Shown: positions 31,969-40,095 of the stretch, one piece after another
Numbering within the stretch: the first letter of the stretch is position 1
Layout: each line of letters opens with the position of its first letter
Origin: JAXMAR01 sp046350295
GTDB lineage: Bacteria; Planctomycetota; Planctomycetia; Gemmatales; Gemmataceae
Length of the DNA: 64,000 bases
Direction: 5' to 3'
Assembly (NCBI GenBank): GCA_046350295.1
Contig: JAXMAR010000029.1
Location: 34,569-98,568 of the forward strand
The notes under the pieces: generated by a model
What the model was told of the DNA's origin: nothing
The model's input: only the letters and a program-made list of their open reading frames with translations
The model's database searches: none
Program-made: the position numbers and the translations under genes

Positions 31969-33744
31969 TCAATCGTGCAGCTCCTCGACGCCCTTCTCGC
32001 GCATCTCGTTGGGGTCGAGGAGCAGCTCGCGGTGTACGGTCGAAAAGCGGAACCAGTCCTCGAAGCGGTGGTAGACGAGCACCTTGCCCGTGTCGTTGTA
32101 GCTGACCGACAGGGGGGGCGCGATCTCGGGGCGGATGAACCAGCGGTGGATGTCCTTGGCGTTCACGCCCCAGATCGAGATGTTGGCCCGCTGCAGGATT
32201 CGGCCCCCCTTGTCGAAGAGGGGCTGCACCCAGACGATGTGTTCGCCGGTGCCGGAGGAGCGATCTCCTTCCTCGGTGAAGAGGGGGATGCCTTCGTCGG
32301 CGCCTTCCGGGTGTTTGTGGATGCGGCCCTTGAGCCAGACGGAGCGGCGCAGGCGCCGGGCGACCTGGTCGGCGTCGCTCAGGAGCTTGCCGCCGTCGAA
32401 CGCGGCGAGGAGGAGGGACTCCATGATGTCGCGATCGAGGAGGAGGTCTTCGGTGCCGGAGCGGGCGCCGGGTTCCTTGTCGGTGGCCTGCCAGTGGAAG
32501 CCGGCGGCCTTGGAGGTGGGGAGGCGGTGGGTGAAGAAGACGAGCGGCGTCTGGACGTCGAGAATGTTCCAGGCGGTGTCGCGGTCGCGGAAGACGGTGT
32601 TGAAGCTGACGGAGTCGCCGCTGACGACGACGAAGCGGCGCGTCTCGAGCGGAGCCTGGCGGGCGAAATCGGCGACGAAGCGGCGGACGCGCTGGGCCCC
32701 CGTCGGCAGCACGAGGATGAAGTTGCTGTTCTCGCGGACGCTGCCGCTGGCGATGAGGGCGCCGACGGCCCGGGCTTCCGAGGCGTTCACCTGCTGGTAG
32801 CCGCCGGCGCTATAGGGGACCTGGGTCTCGTCGAAGAAGCCGAGCTCGGAGTTGACCATCTGCTCGCGGAACTGGTGCAGGGCGATGGAGACCATGTCGC
32901 GCGAGTAGCCGTCGTCCATCCAGCTCACGCCGAAGAGGAACCAGGGCTGGGTGTGTCCGGTGGCAGAGAGGGTCGCCAGGCAGCCGAGCGGGTCCCCCTG
33001 GGCGACCATGCCGGCGAACTGGGCCGGATCGGACGAGCGGGCCGGGCAGACGTGCGGGTTCTCCTGCAGGAAGTCGAACAGGGCTTCGACCATGCGGGTG
33101 TTGGTGAACGAGTAACGGAAGGAGCGGCCGCGATAGACGTTCATCAAGAGCGGCCACTCGCGCGGCGGCACGGCATGGGAGCGGTCTTCGCCGGGGGAGA
33201 TGCGGTGGGCGGTCGCGGTGGTGATGAGGAAGAGAGGGGCGGCGCCTTTCCAGCGCGGCCGGGCCGCTTCGAGGGCCTTGGCGATGGCAAGGGCGCGGTC
33301 GGTGCTTTCGCCGCCGATGATGGCGAGGGGGGGCGTGTCGCGGGCGGCGAGGCGGTCGATCCAGGTCGCGGGGGTGTTCTCGCCGGAGAGCTTGTACCAG
33401 CGGATCCAGAGCGTCTGCTCGGGGCCGCCGAAGCGCAGGCCGATCTCCGGGATGGAGGCGGTGGTGTGGAGGAAGGCGTTGGTGAGGTCGAGCGTGAAGG
33501 TGGGGCCGCCATGTTGCTTTTCCCATTCCGCGACCAGGACATTGAGCGAGGCGACGAGACGCTCCCACGAATCGCTCCCGGTGGCGGGCGCGATCCAGGC
33601 GACCTCCTGATGTCCCGCCGGCACGCTCTTGACGCGGCCGGACGCGGCGCCCTCCCACATGCCCGAGCCGAGCAGCAGAAACCAGGCGGCGAGCAGAGTG
33701 ACGGCGAGGAGTGCGACGCCGAGCAGTAGACGCTTGGATTTCAT
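31969..33744 (-). CDS. Membrane-anchored periplasmic-binding-protein-like protein, unknown ligand
   Basis: 591 aa. Residues 5-26 (RLLLGVALLAVTLLAAWFLL) form a signal anchor. The remainder looks like a periplasmic substrate-binding fold: VAWIAPATGSDSWERLVASL, TWIDRLAARDTPPLAIIGGE, a middle VSWMDDGYSRDMVSIALHQF, and FILVLPTGAQRVRRFVADFA followed by RRFVVVSGDSVSFNTVF, the alternating strand-and-helix pattern of type I binding proteins. I do not recognise a named family, and no ABC transporter genes are adjacent. It is divergent from the FGGY kinase by 120 bp. Confidence 0.7.
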   Translation of the reverse strand: MKSKRLLLGVALLAVTLLAAWFLLLGSGMWEGAASGRVKSVPAGHQEVAWIAPATGSDSWERLVASLNVLVAEWEKQHGGPTFTLDLTNAFLHTTASIPEIGLRFGGPEQTLWIRWYKLSGENTPATWIDRLAARDTPPLAIIGGESTDRALAIAKALEAARPRWKGAAPLFLITTATAHRISPGEDRSHAVPPREWPLLMNVYRGRSFRYSFTNTRMVEALFDFLQENPHVCPARSSDPAQFAGMVAQGDPLGCLATLSATGHTQPWFLFGVSWMDDGYSRDMVSIALHQFREQMVNSELGFFDETQVPYSAGGYQQVNASEARAVGALIASGSVRENSNFILVLPTGAQRVRRFVADFARQAPLETRRFVVVSGDSVSFNTVFRDRDTAWNILDVQTPLVFFTHRLPTSKAAGFHWQATDKEPGARSGTEDLLLDRDIMESLLLAAFDGGKLLSDADQVARRLRRSVWLKGRIHKHPEGADEGIPLFTEEGDRSSGTGEHIVWVQPLFDKGGRILQRANISIWGVNAKDIHRWFIRPEIAPPLSVSYNDTGKVLVYHRFEDWFRFSTVHRELLLDPNEMREKGVEELHD

Positions 33745-33864
33745 GACACGAGGCCGTGAGGAGCGGACGGCGACCCTCGCTCATCATACTGTCCGGACGC
33801 CTGGCCTCGCTATACTTACCTGACGCTGGCATTCTTTTCCGAACGACAAGGCAAGACACTCTCA

Positions 33865-35190
33865 ATGCGCATCCTGGCCCTCGACGTCGGCACCTCCTCC
33901 GTCAAGGCCGCCGTCCTCGATGCGGCGACCGGCGATCACGTCGGCCCGATCGCCCGTTGCGAATACGAGCTGGATTCTCCCGTTCTCGAGGCGGCGGAGA
34001 TCCCCGCCGAGCGGCTCTGGGGCGCCGTCACGAGCGCGGCGCGGCAAGCCGTGCGCCACACGGGGGTCGTTGCCGGCGGCGATGTCGAAGGGATCGGCCT
34101 CTCGGTGATGACTCCCGCGCTCGTGCTTCTCGACAAGAGCGACCGCCCGCTGTTTCCGATCATCACGCATCTCGATCGCCGCAGCCGGCCGGCCGCGCGA
34201 CAGGTGCAGGGGGAGGTCGGCGCCGAGTTCCTGGCGGAGACGGGCAACCGGCCGCTCCCCGGCGGCATCAGCGCTCTCTGCTGGCGCCAGCTTGTCAGCG
34301 AGGAGCCGTATCTGACGCACGACGTCGGCGCCTATCTTCACGTCAACGGCTGGTTGGCCCTGCGGATGACGGGGGAGAAAGGCTTCGACAAGGGGAACGC
34401 CTGCTTCACTGGTCTTTATGACGCGCTGACGGAGCATCACTGGGCGCCGCGCTGGTTGAACTATTTCCAGGTCGATCCCGCCTGGCTGCCCCCGGTGCAT
34501 TCCGGCGATGGGACCATCGGTCAAGTCCGCTCCGCCGTCGCCGCGGAGCTGGGGGTCCCGGCCGGCATCCCGGTGAAGTTGGGCACGGCGGATACTTCCT
34601 GCGCCATGCTCGCCGCCAACATGGGGGAAGGGGATTTGCTGCACGTCGTCGGCACGACGCAAGTGCTCGCCACCATCGTCCGGACCCCGATCCCCGCCGC
34701 CCAGCGCGTCACGCGCTACTTCGGCGTCGGCGACCTGTTCCTGCACGTGGCCCACAACCCGGTCGGCGGCGTCGCCCTCGAATGGCTGCACAAGCTCTGC
34801 TTTCGCGATGTCCCCAGCGAAGCGTTCTATCACGAGGTCATCGAGGAGGCACGCTGCCGCAGGACGCGCGTGACTCTCGATCCCCCCTTCCTCGGCGGCG
34901 ACCGCCTGCAGATCGAGGCCCACCGCGCCGCCTTCCGCGACCTGGAGCTGCACACCGACCGCCTCGACCTCCTCGCCGCCCTGCTCCAGGCGATGGAAAA
35001 AGGCCATCGCGACACCCTCGCCAACCTCGGGCCCTTCGGCCCCTATCGCCGCATCATCCTGACAGGCGGCGGCGCCGACGTCGTGAAGCGCCTGTTGCCG
35101 GAGTACCACGCGGTCGAGCCATTGGAAGAAGGCTCGCTGCGAGGCGTGGCGTGGTTGTTTCAAGCAAGACCAGCCGCGGCCGCCCGCTGA
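33865..35190 (+). CDS. FGGY-family carbohydrate kinase (xylulokinase-like)
   Basis: 441 aa, slightly shorter than the usual 480-500. The N-terminal phosphate loop MRILALDVGTSSVKAAVLDA, the AYLHVNGWLALRMTG segment, LGTADTSCAMLAANMGEGDL with VVGTTQVLA, and the C-terminal ATP-site ILTGGGADVVKRLLPEYHAV place it in the FGGY family, which phosphorylates sugars or polyols. The third-domain FGGY signature is weak, so the substrate could be xylulose, glycerol or another sugar. No isomerase or transporter is adjacent. An apparent stand-alone gene divergent from the binding-protein-like gene. Confidence 0.85.
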   Translation: MRILALDVGTSSVKAAVLDAATGDHVGPIARCEYELDSPVLEAAEIPAERLWGAVTSAARQAVRHTGVVAGGDVEGIGLSVMTPALVLLDKSDRPLFPIITHLDRRSRPAARQVQGEVGAEFLAETGNRPLPGGISALCWRQLVSEEPYLTHDVGAYLHVNGWLALRMTGEKGFDKGNACFTGLYDALTEHHWAPRWLNYFQVDPAWLPPVHSGDGTIGQVRSAVAAELGVPAGIPVKLGTADTSCAMLAANMGEGDLLHVVGTTQVLATIVRTPIPAAQRVTRYFGVGDLFLHVAHNPVGGVALEWLHKLCFRDVPSEAFYHEVIEEARCRRTRVTLDPPFLGGDRLQIEAHRAAFRDLELHTDRLDLLAALLQAMEKGHRDTLANLGPFGPYRRIILTGGGADVVKRLLPEYHAVEPLEEGSLRGVAWLFQARPAAAAR

Positions 35191-35439
35191 CTGCGTTTGA
35201 CTTGCGGCGATTCGCCATGACCGGCAAGGGGGTGTCAAGAACAAAGAATAGCCGTCCACCGCGAATCACGGCGGTTTCGTGACTTTGCTTACGCGTCAAG
35301 CAGGCCTCGCTTATTGGAAGCACCGATCCGCGCGCGGCAAAACGGAATCACTGCGGCTTCCCCGGAGGCGGGGCGGGACGGATCGCGAAAAGGAAACGAC
35401 AGGCGTGCGAAGTCGAAGCAATCTAGACCGGTGAAGTGT

Positions 35440-35700
35440 TCAACCCCCCGCGAGCGCCACGCGCCTCGTTGTCGGCACATGCCAGGTAGCCGCGAAGCGC
35501 TTCGGTGTGCGGTAGTTCTCCTCGCACAGCAGGCGATTCCGTTCCGTGTCCGCCCAGAAGCGCCAGCCGCGCCGCGCGCCGTCCGGTCCCGGAATCAGTT
35601 CGCCCAGGAGGTAGGCCATGTAGTCGTCCACGCTTGTGTTGGCCCAGCGTTCCGGGCCGTTCACGAATGCCTCATCATTGGCGCCAATTGTCTGCCACAT
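35440..35700 (-). CDS. Small hypothetical protein
   Basis: 86 aa (MWQTIGANDEAFVNGPERWA start, then SVDDYMAYLLGELIPGPDGA and WRFWADTERNRLLCEENYRT). A GGAG lies about 9 bases before the ATG, and the protein is Trp/Tyr-rich with no signal or membrane segment, which argues that it is translated. I do not recognise a family. It sits between the FGGY kinase and the repeat-laden leader of the leucyltransferase gene. Confidence 0.55.
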   Translation of the reverse strand: MWQTIGANDEAFVNGPERWANTSVDDYMAYLLGELIPGPDGARRGWRFWADTERNRLLCEENYRTPKRFAATWHVPTTRRVALAGG

Positions 35701-35810
35701 CGATATCGTCTCCAGGGCGGCCCATCGTGGTTCATTGTGAAAACAATCGCCGCTCCTTTGCGTTGGCGCTTTTTTCGGTTTTTTTCCTGCGCCGGTTAGC
35801 GGCGCCTAAG

Positions 35811-35877
35811 AAGCTGGTTCAAAACGCGGGCTGTCACCTACTCGTGATAGTGCCCGTTTTGAAACAGGTTCTAACTA
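35811..35877. repeat. MITE-like inverted repeat, short copy
   Basis: Arms AAGCTGGTTCAAAACGCGGG and CCCGTTTTGAAACAGGTTCT flank a small centre with CTCGTGATAG. The outer arms match the family at 5421-5522; the interior is shorter and different. Confidence 0.8.
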
Positions 35878-35917
35878 CACAATGACATGGCGTTTCGGGC
35901 CTCCCTCCAAGTAAGAT

Positions 35918-36010
35918 GGACAGGGGGCTATTCCTCTCGCCTTGCCAAATCACCCCGTTTTCCGGGTCGCTGGCAAAGAGATCATCCCCGTCTTGAAAAG
36001 GCCGTCCAAC
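35918..36010. repeat. MITE-like repeat, diverged copy with same interior as copy 1
   Basis: The interior CCTCTCGCCTTGCC ... CCCCGTTTTCCGGGTCG ... GGCAAAGAGATC lines up position by position with 5450-5495, and the right arm ATCCCCGTCTTGAAAAGGCC matches its right arm. The left arm is eroded. It ends about 25 bases before the leucyltransferase start and so forms its leader. Confidence 0.7.
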
Positions 36011-36034
36011 GGCGGGCCATCGCGGCGACCTGTC

Positions 36035-36751
36035 ATGGAACTCCTGTACCAATTCGTGGCGCCTCCCAGTCCGTGCAGCTATCTGCCGGACCGGGAATGG
36101 AGCCTCGAGTACCAGCGCGTCCTCTCCCTCTCGGCGGAGGAATACATGCGCTACCTGCTCGAGGGCTGGCGTCGCTTCGGCACGATGCTGTTCAAGCCGC
36201 GCTGTCCGGCCTGCTCGGCGTGCCAGACCCTGCGCGTCCTGGCGGAGCGGTTTCGTCCGAACCGCAGTCAAAAGCGCGCCTGGAAGAGGAACGGGGCGGA
36301 TATCTCGCTGCAGATCCGCGAGCCGAGCGTCTCGAGCGCCAAGCTGGCCCTCTACGATCGCTTCCATCAGTTTCAAACGGAGAGAAAAGGCTGGCCCGAG
36401 TATCCGGCCAAGGACGCCGCCAGTTACCGTGAGTCGTTCGTCTACAATCCCTTCTTCACCGAGGAGTGGTGTTACTACCTGGCGGGCAAGCTCGTCGGCG
36501 TGGGCTACGTCGACAGCCTGCCCCAGGGCCTGTCGGCGATCTACTTCTTCTATGAGCCCAAGCTGCGCGAGCGAAGTCTCGGCACTTTCAACGTGCTGAA
36601 GGTGGTCGAGGAAGCGGCGCGGCGCAACATCCCTCACGCCTATCTCGGCTACTACGTCCCGGGCTGCGCCTCCCTGGAGTACAAGGCGAACTTCCGCCCC
36701 AACGAGATCCTCGGGCCGGACGGACAGTGGCGACCGGCCGCGAGCCGGTGA
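36035..36751 (+). CDS. bpt: Aspartate/glutamate leucyltransferase (N-end rule, Bpt/Ate type)
   Basis: 238 aa from the ATG at 36035; the open frame extends 31 codons upstream, but only through the MITE-like repeat. Family marks are FVAPPSPCSYLPDREWSLEY, YLLEGWRRFGTMLFKPRCPA with CSACQTLRVL (the conserved paired cysteines near residue 55), RFRPNRSQKRAW, and late CASLEYKANFRPNEIL with GYYVPG. These enzymes transfer leucine from tRNA to proteins with N-terminal Asp or Glu, marking them for ClpS/ClpAP. No clp gene is near. Converges on the aminotransferase gene with 37 bp between stops. Confidence 0.9.
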   Translation: MELLYQFVAPPSPCSYLPDREWSLEYQRVLSLSAEEYMRYLLEGWRRFGTMLFKPRCPACSACQTLRVLAERFRPNRSQKRAWKRNGADISLQIREPSVSSAKLALYDRFHQFQTERKGWPEYPAKDAASYRESFVYNPFFTEEWCYYLAGKLVGVGYVDSLPQGLSAIYFFYEPKLRERSLGTFNVLKVVEEAARRNIPHAYLGYYVPGCASLEYKANFRPNEILGPDGQWRPAASR

Positions 36752-36788
36752 GCGCCGCCCGGTCCCGGCGCTTGCCCGCTTGCCGCGC

Positions 36789-38078
36789 TCAGCCGACACT
36801 TTCCAGCGCCATGCCGGCCCGCGCCGCCGCCCGCGCCAGCCGCCGGGCCGCCTCGCGCAACTGTTCGGGCGTCGCCACGCCGAAGCAGAGGCGCGCTTCG
36901 TGCCTGGGGATGGCACGGCCCGGCTCGTCGACATAGCAGAACTGCCCGGGGACATAGAGCACGCCTTCTTCGAGGCAGGCTTTCATGAAAGGGCTTTCCG
37001 GGCCGAGGTCGCCTCCCTGGGTGTTGGCGAACCAGACGTAAATGCCGCCGTCGGCCTGGGTCCAGCGGAAGCCTTGTTCCCCGTCGGCGCCGAACTCTTC
37101 GGCCAGGGCTTCCGTGAACACGTCGCGCTTGTTGCGGTAGACCTCGACCAGCGCCTGGACGTGGCGCTCGTAGGCGCCGTTTTCCATCAGGCGATCGATG
37201 AGGCACTGGCTCAGGTTGGCGGAGCCGAAATCGTGGGCGCCCTTGAAGCGGAGGAGCGGGCCGACGAGGTCGGTGGGGAGGACGCCGTAGCCCGTCTTGA
37301 AGCCGGGGGCGAGGGGCTTGGAGAAGGTCATGGCGAGGATGACGTGCTCGTTGTTCTGGTCGAGGCTCTTGATCGAAGGGAGGTCCGGTCCGGCGAAGCG
37401 CAGCTCGCGATAGGCGGCGTCTTCGAGGATGAGGAGACGATGTTTGCGACTGAAGCGCCGCGCCAGCTCGACAAGGTGGCGGCGCCGGGGCAAGGACAGG
37501 GTGAGGCCGGTCGGATTCTGGAAGTAGTCGACCGTGTAGATGAGTCGGACACGGTCCAGCTCGCCGGAGCGTTCGAGACGCCGGAGCAGCGCCTCCAGCG
37601 CGTCCGTATCCATGCCGTGCTCGTCCATGGGGACCTGCAAGGCGCGGGCGCCGAGGCTGGCGCCGACGCCGTGGTAGACGAAGTAGGAGGGCGCTTCGGT
37701 GATGATGATGTCGCCCGGATCGAAGAGCATCTCGCCGAGCAGATAGAGGAGCTGCTGCGAGCCGGTGGTGACGACGATGTCGTCCGCGTCGAAGGCGTGG
37801 CTGCCCGCGCCGTCGAGGCGCAGCAGGTGGTCATGGATCTTGTCGCGCAGCGGCGCATAGCCCTGGGTCGTGCCGTACTGCAGCGCCGTGGCGGCGGCGC
37901 CGGGCAATAGCTGTTCAGCCGCGGCCAGAACTTCGGCGCCGGGGAGGGAAGCGGCGTCGACGAAGCCGGCGGCCAGGCTGATGAGGTCGGGGTTTTCCAG
38001 CGCGTGCCGCATGAAGTAGCTGATCGGCTGGTCCTTGGTCTGGCGGGCGCGCTGGGACAGGTGATACGCGGCGGTCAT
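36789..38078 (-). CDS. PLP-dependent aminotransferase (fold type I, 2-aminoadipate/LysN-like)
   Basis: 429 aa. It starts MTAAYHLSQRARQTKDQPIS, then ISLAAGFVDAASLPGAEVLA, LQYGTTQGYAPLRDKIHDHL, VTTGSQQLLYLLGEMLFDPG, DYFQNPTGLTLS with the conserved Asn-Pro-Thr-Gly, LILEDAAYRELRF, and TFSKPLAPGFKTGYGVLP, which contains the PLP-binding Lys. Ends with a usual small domain including RLCFGVATPEQLREAA. Its closest class is the MocR/LysN-like aminotransferases acting on aromatic, branched or alpha-aminoadipate substrates. A terminator-like hairpin and an alanine-rich mini-ORF precede the start, suggesting control by attenuation. The SD GGGAGG lies 6 bases before the ATG. Confidence 0.9.
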   Translation of the reverse strand: MTAAYHLSQRARQTKDQPISYFMRHALENPDLISLAAGFVDAASLPGAEVLAAAEQLLPGAAATALQYGTTQGYAPLRDKIHDHLLRLDGAGSHAFDADDIVVTTGSQQLLYLLGEMLFDPGDIIITEAPSYFVYHGVGASLGARALQVPMDEHGMDTDALEALLRRLERSGELDRVRLIYTVDYFQNPTGLTLSLPRRRHLVELARRFSRKHRLLILEDAAYRELRFAGPDLPSIKSLDQNNEHVILAMTFSKPLAPGFKTGYGVLPTDLVGPLLRFKGAHDFGSANLSQCLIDRLMENGAYERHVQALVEVYRNKRDVFTEALAEEFGADGEQGFRWTQADGGIYVWFANTQGGDLGPESPFMKACLEEGVLYVPGQFCYVDEPGRAIPRHEARLCFGVATPEQLREAARRLARAAARAGMALESVG

Positions 38079-38091
38079 GAGAGCCTCCCGG

Positions 38092-38126
38092 AAAACAAAA
38101 AACCCCGGGTCGCTGGCCCGGGGTTT
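38092..38126 (-). terminator. Intrinsic terminator in the 5' leader of the aminotransferase gene
   Basis: On the minus strand AAACCCCGGG and CCCGGGGTTT form a 10-bp stem with a 7-base loop, followed by TTTTGTTTT. It ends only about 14 bases before the aminotransferase start codon, so transcription starting upstream would stop before the gene unless antitermination occurs. It could also simply end a short upstream transcript. Confidence 0.85.
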
Positions 38127-38153
38127 CGCTGATTCGCAAACGTTCCCGGGTTG

Positions 38154-38240
38154 TCACGGTGTGGCGGCAATAGCGGCAGCGCGAGCGGCAGCGGCGGCGA
38201 GGCCGAGAACCGCAGACGTCTTTACCGCATGCTTCGCCAT
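38154..38240 (-). CDS. Putative 28-codon alanine-rich leader peptide
   Basis: ATG at 38240 reads MAKHAVKTSAVLGLAAAAAR then AAAIAATP and TGA: 13 alanines in 28 residues, including a run of five and one of three. It ends 27 bases before the terminator hairpin that precedes the aminotransferase gene. The arrangement (short peptide rich in one amino acid, then terminator, then biosynthetic enzyme gene) is that of a classical attenuator. No strong SD is seen, and the peptide could also be a chance ORF or a small basic protein. Confidence 0.4.
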   Translation of the reverse strand: MAKHAVKTSAVLGLAAAAARAAAIAATP

Positions 38241-38309
38241 GGTGGACACCCGGGGGTTCGAGAAATGTTACGGCGCTTTTCCCATAAAGACAAGGGAATG
38301 CAATCGTAG

Positions 38310-38329
38310 GTCAGGCTTTCCAGCCTGAC
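38310..38329. repeat. GTCAGGCT-AGCCTGAC hairpin
   Basis: A perfect 8-bp stem with a TTCC loop. I recognise this type of short hairpin as one that recurs in planctomycete intergenic DNA. Only one copy is seen in this window. Confidence 0.6.
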
Positions 38330-38430
38330 GGACACGACCGTAGCCTCTGGTTCCGCCGGCCCTTCACGCTTGCCCATGTCCCCCATCTTCGAGCGCGGGC
38401 GATACCCGCCCGCATTTTCCGCATTAGCCA

Positions 38431-38459
38431 TAATGTTGGCATAACCGGCCTTCCGATAA
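38431..38459 (+). promoter_or_regulatory. Candidate sigma28 (FliA)-type promoter of the flagellar operon
   Basis: TCCGATAA at 38452-38459 differs by one base from the flagellar sigma28 -10 element GCCGATAA. TAATGTTG at 38431-38438 partly matches TAAAGTTT, with a 13-base spacer instead of the usual 11. It lies about 95 bases before flgF. A tentative call. Confidence 0.35.
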
Positions 38460-38554
38460 GGACAGGGACGGACGCGGGCTGGCACGTTTGCGTTTCCGCG
38501 CGAGCCGCCGCAAGGCGCGCCGTCGCGGTCAACGGGCGAAGAGCGGGGGAAGCG

Positions 38555-39255
38555 ATGATTCGCGGGCTTTACGACGCCGGCTCCACCTTGCAGCTCGCCG
38601 GACTCCATCACGAGATCCTCGCCGAGAACCTGGCGAACGTGAATACGCCGGGTTATCGCCGCCATGACGTCTCCTTCGAGAAGATGCTGCAGCCGGACCG
38701 TACCGGGACGGTGACCAACGAGCGTTCCTACACCTCGTTCGAAACGGGCCCGGTGCAGCAGACAGGCGCTCCGTTCGACCTGGCCCTCGCGGGAGACGCC
38801 TTCTTCACGCTCGAAGGCCCGCGCGGCCCGGTCTACACCCGCAACGGCTCCTTCACGGTGAACGCGCAGGGGGAGCTGCGGACCCGCAACGGCTTGCGCG
38901 TGAGCGGCCAGGGCGGCGGCATTGTCGTGCCGCCGGACGCGCGCGAGGTTGTGATCACGAGCGAGGGCGCCATCATGGCGGACGGCGCCGAGGTGGGGCG
39001 GCTCAAGCTGGCGCGCTTCGAGAATCCACAGGCGCTGCGACGCGTCGGCAACACGCTCTTCGAAGGGGCGCCGCGCGGACGCCGCCGGAGGGAAGCGTCC
39101 GCGTCGAGCAAGGCTACCGCGAAGGCTCCAACGTGGACGCGGTGCAGGAAATGGTCGCCATGATGCTCGGCATGCGCGAATACGAGGCGGCAGAGAGGGC
39201 GATGCGGGCGCTGGCCGAATCGATGTCGCTCAACACCCGGCCGCAAGCGTCGTAG
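38555..39255 (+). CDS. flgF: Flagellar hook-basal-body rod protein, FlgF type (frameshift near the 3' end)
   Basis: The frame from 38555 encodes MIRGLYDAGSTLQLAGLHHE with LAENLANVNTPGYRR, the rod/hook N-terminal signature, then FDLALAGDAFFTLEGPRGPV with YTRNGSF, typical of FlgF/FlgG. It runs out of frame near 39070-39090. In the next frame the expected ending resumes: EGSVRVEQGYREGSNVDAVQ, EMVAMMLGMREYEAAERAM and a TAG at 39253-39255. One base gained or lost in the GGCGCCGCGCGG stretch explains this. Uncorrected, the ORF ends at 39163 with an unlikely Arg-rich tail. The intact product would be about 233 aa and part of the proximal rod. First gene of the flagellar operon. Confidence 0.8.
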
Positions 39256-39301
39256 TGAGAAAAGTCTCCAAAGCAAGGACGCTCCAAGCAAGGACGCGGA
39301 C

Positions 39302-40093
39302 ATGATCCGAGCATTTCACACCAGCGCGTCGGGGATGACGACGCAGCAGATGGTGCTGGACAACACGGCGAACAACCTCGCCAACGTCAACACCACCGGC
39401 TTCAAGCGCTCGAACCTCGATTTCCAGGATCTCATCTACACGACGCTGCGCCAGCCGGGCGCCGATTCGGTGCAGGGGCAACAGATCCCGACCGGCCTGC
39501 AGATCGGCCACGGCGTCCGCGTCGCCGGCAATACGCGCAACTTCAGCATCGGCTCGATCGAGCAGACCGGCAACGCGCTCGACATCGCCGTCGAAGGCGC
39601 CGGCTTCCTGAAAGTGAGCATGCCGGACGGCAGCTTTCGCTACACGCGCGACGGGGGACTGCGCATGAACGCCAACGGCCAGCTCGTCACCGCGGACGGG
39701 TTCTTCGTCGAGCCGCGCCTGACCATTCCGCAGGACGCCACCTCGGTGACGGTGGGGAACGACGGCACGGTATCGGTCATCACCTCGGGCTCCCCGAACA
39801 CGAGTCAGAACGTGGGCCAGCTGCTGGTGACGCGCTTCGTGAATCCGGCGGGCCTCAAGGCGGAGGGGCGGAACCTCTTCTCGGAGAGCCCGGCCTCGGG
39901 GACGGCCCAGGACGTCCAGCCTGGACAACAGGGCACCGGCCTGTTGCGCGGCGGCTTCCTGGAGCGCTCGAACGTCGATGTCGTGCAGGAGTTGGTCAAC
40001 CTGATCCAGGCCCAGCGCGCCTACGAGTTCAACACCAAGGCGATCCGCGTCGCCGACGAGATGCTCTCTTCCACCAACGAACTGGTACGGTAA
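39302..40093 (+). CDS. flgG: Flagellar distal rod protein FlgG
   Basis: 263 aa, the standard FlgG length. MIRAFHTSASGMTTQQMVLD with NTANNLANVNTTGFKRS is the family signature. FSIGSIEQTGNALDIAVEGA with GFLKVSMPDGSFRYTRDG and the C-terminal ERSNVDVVQELVNLIQAQRA with YEFNTKAI complete the discontinuous D0 domain. It forms the rod that passes through the P and L rings encoded downstream. FlgA starts 2 bases after its stop. Confidence 0.96.
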   Translation: MIRAFHTSASGMTTQQMVLDNTANNLANVNTTGFKRSNLDFQDLIYTTLRQPGADSVQGQQIPTGLQIGHGVRVAGNTRNFSIGSIEQTGNALDIAVEGAGFLKVSMPDGSFRYTRDGGLRMNANGQLVTADGFFVEPRLTIPQDATSVTVGNDGTVSVITSGSPNTSQNVGQLLVTRFVNPAGLKAEGRNLFSESPASGTAQDVQPGQQGTGLLRGGFLERSNVDVVQELVNLIQAQRAYEFNTKAIRVADEMLSSTNELVR

Positions 40094-40095
40094 TC

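Noticed and set aside
31948..33729. 593-codon plus-strand frame
   Set aside because: Antisense to the binding-protein-like gene; Glu/Gly/Ala-rich composition without any recognisable domain.
35942..36034. N-terminal extension of the leucyltransferase
   Set aside because: These codons lie in a diverged MITE-like repeat, and the family start is at 36035.
38475..38500. Sigma54 promoter (TGGCACG at about 38480)
   Set aside because: The required GC does not occur at the fixed distance after GG; the spacing is wrong.
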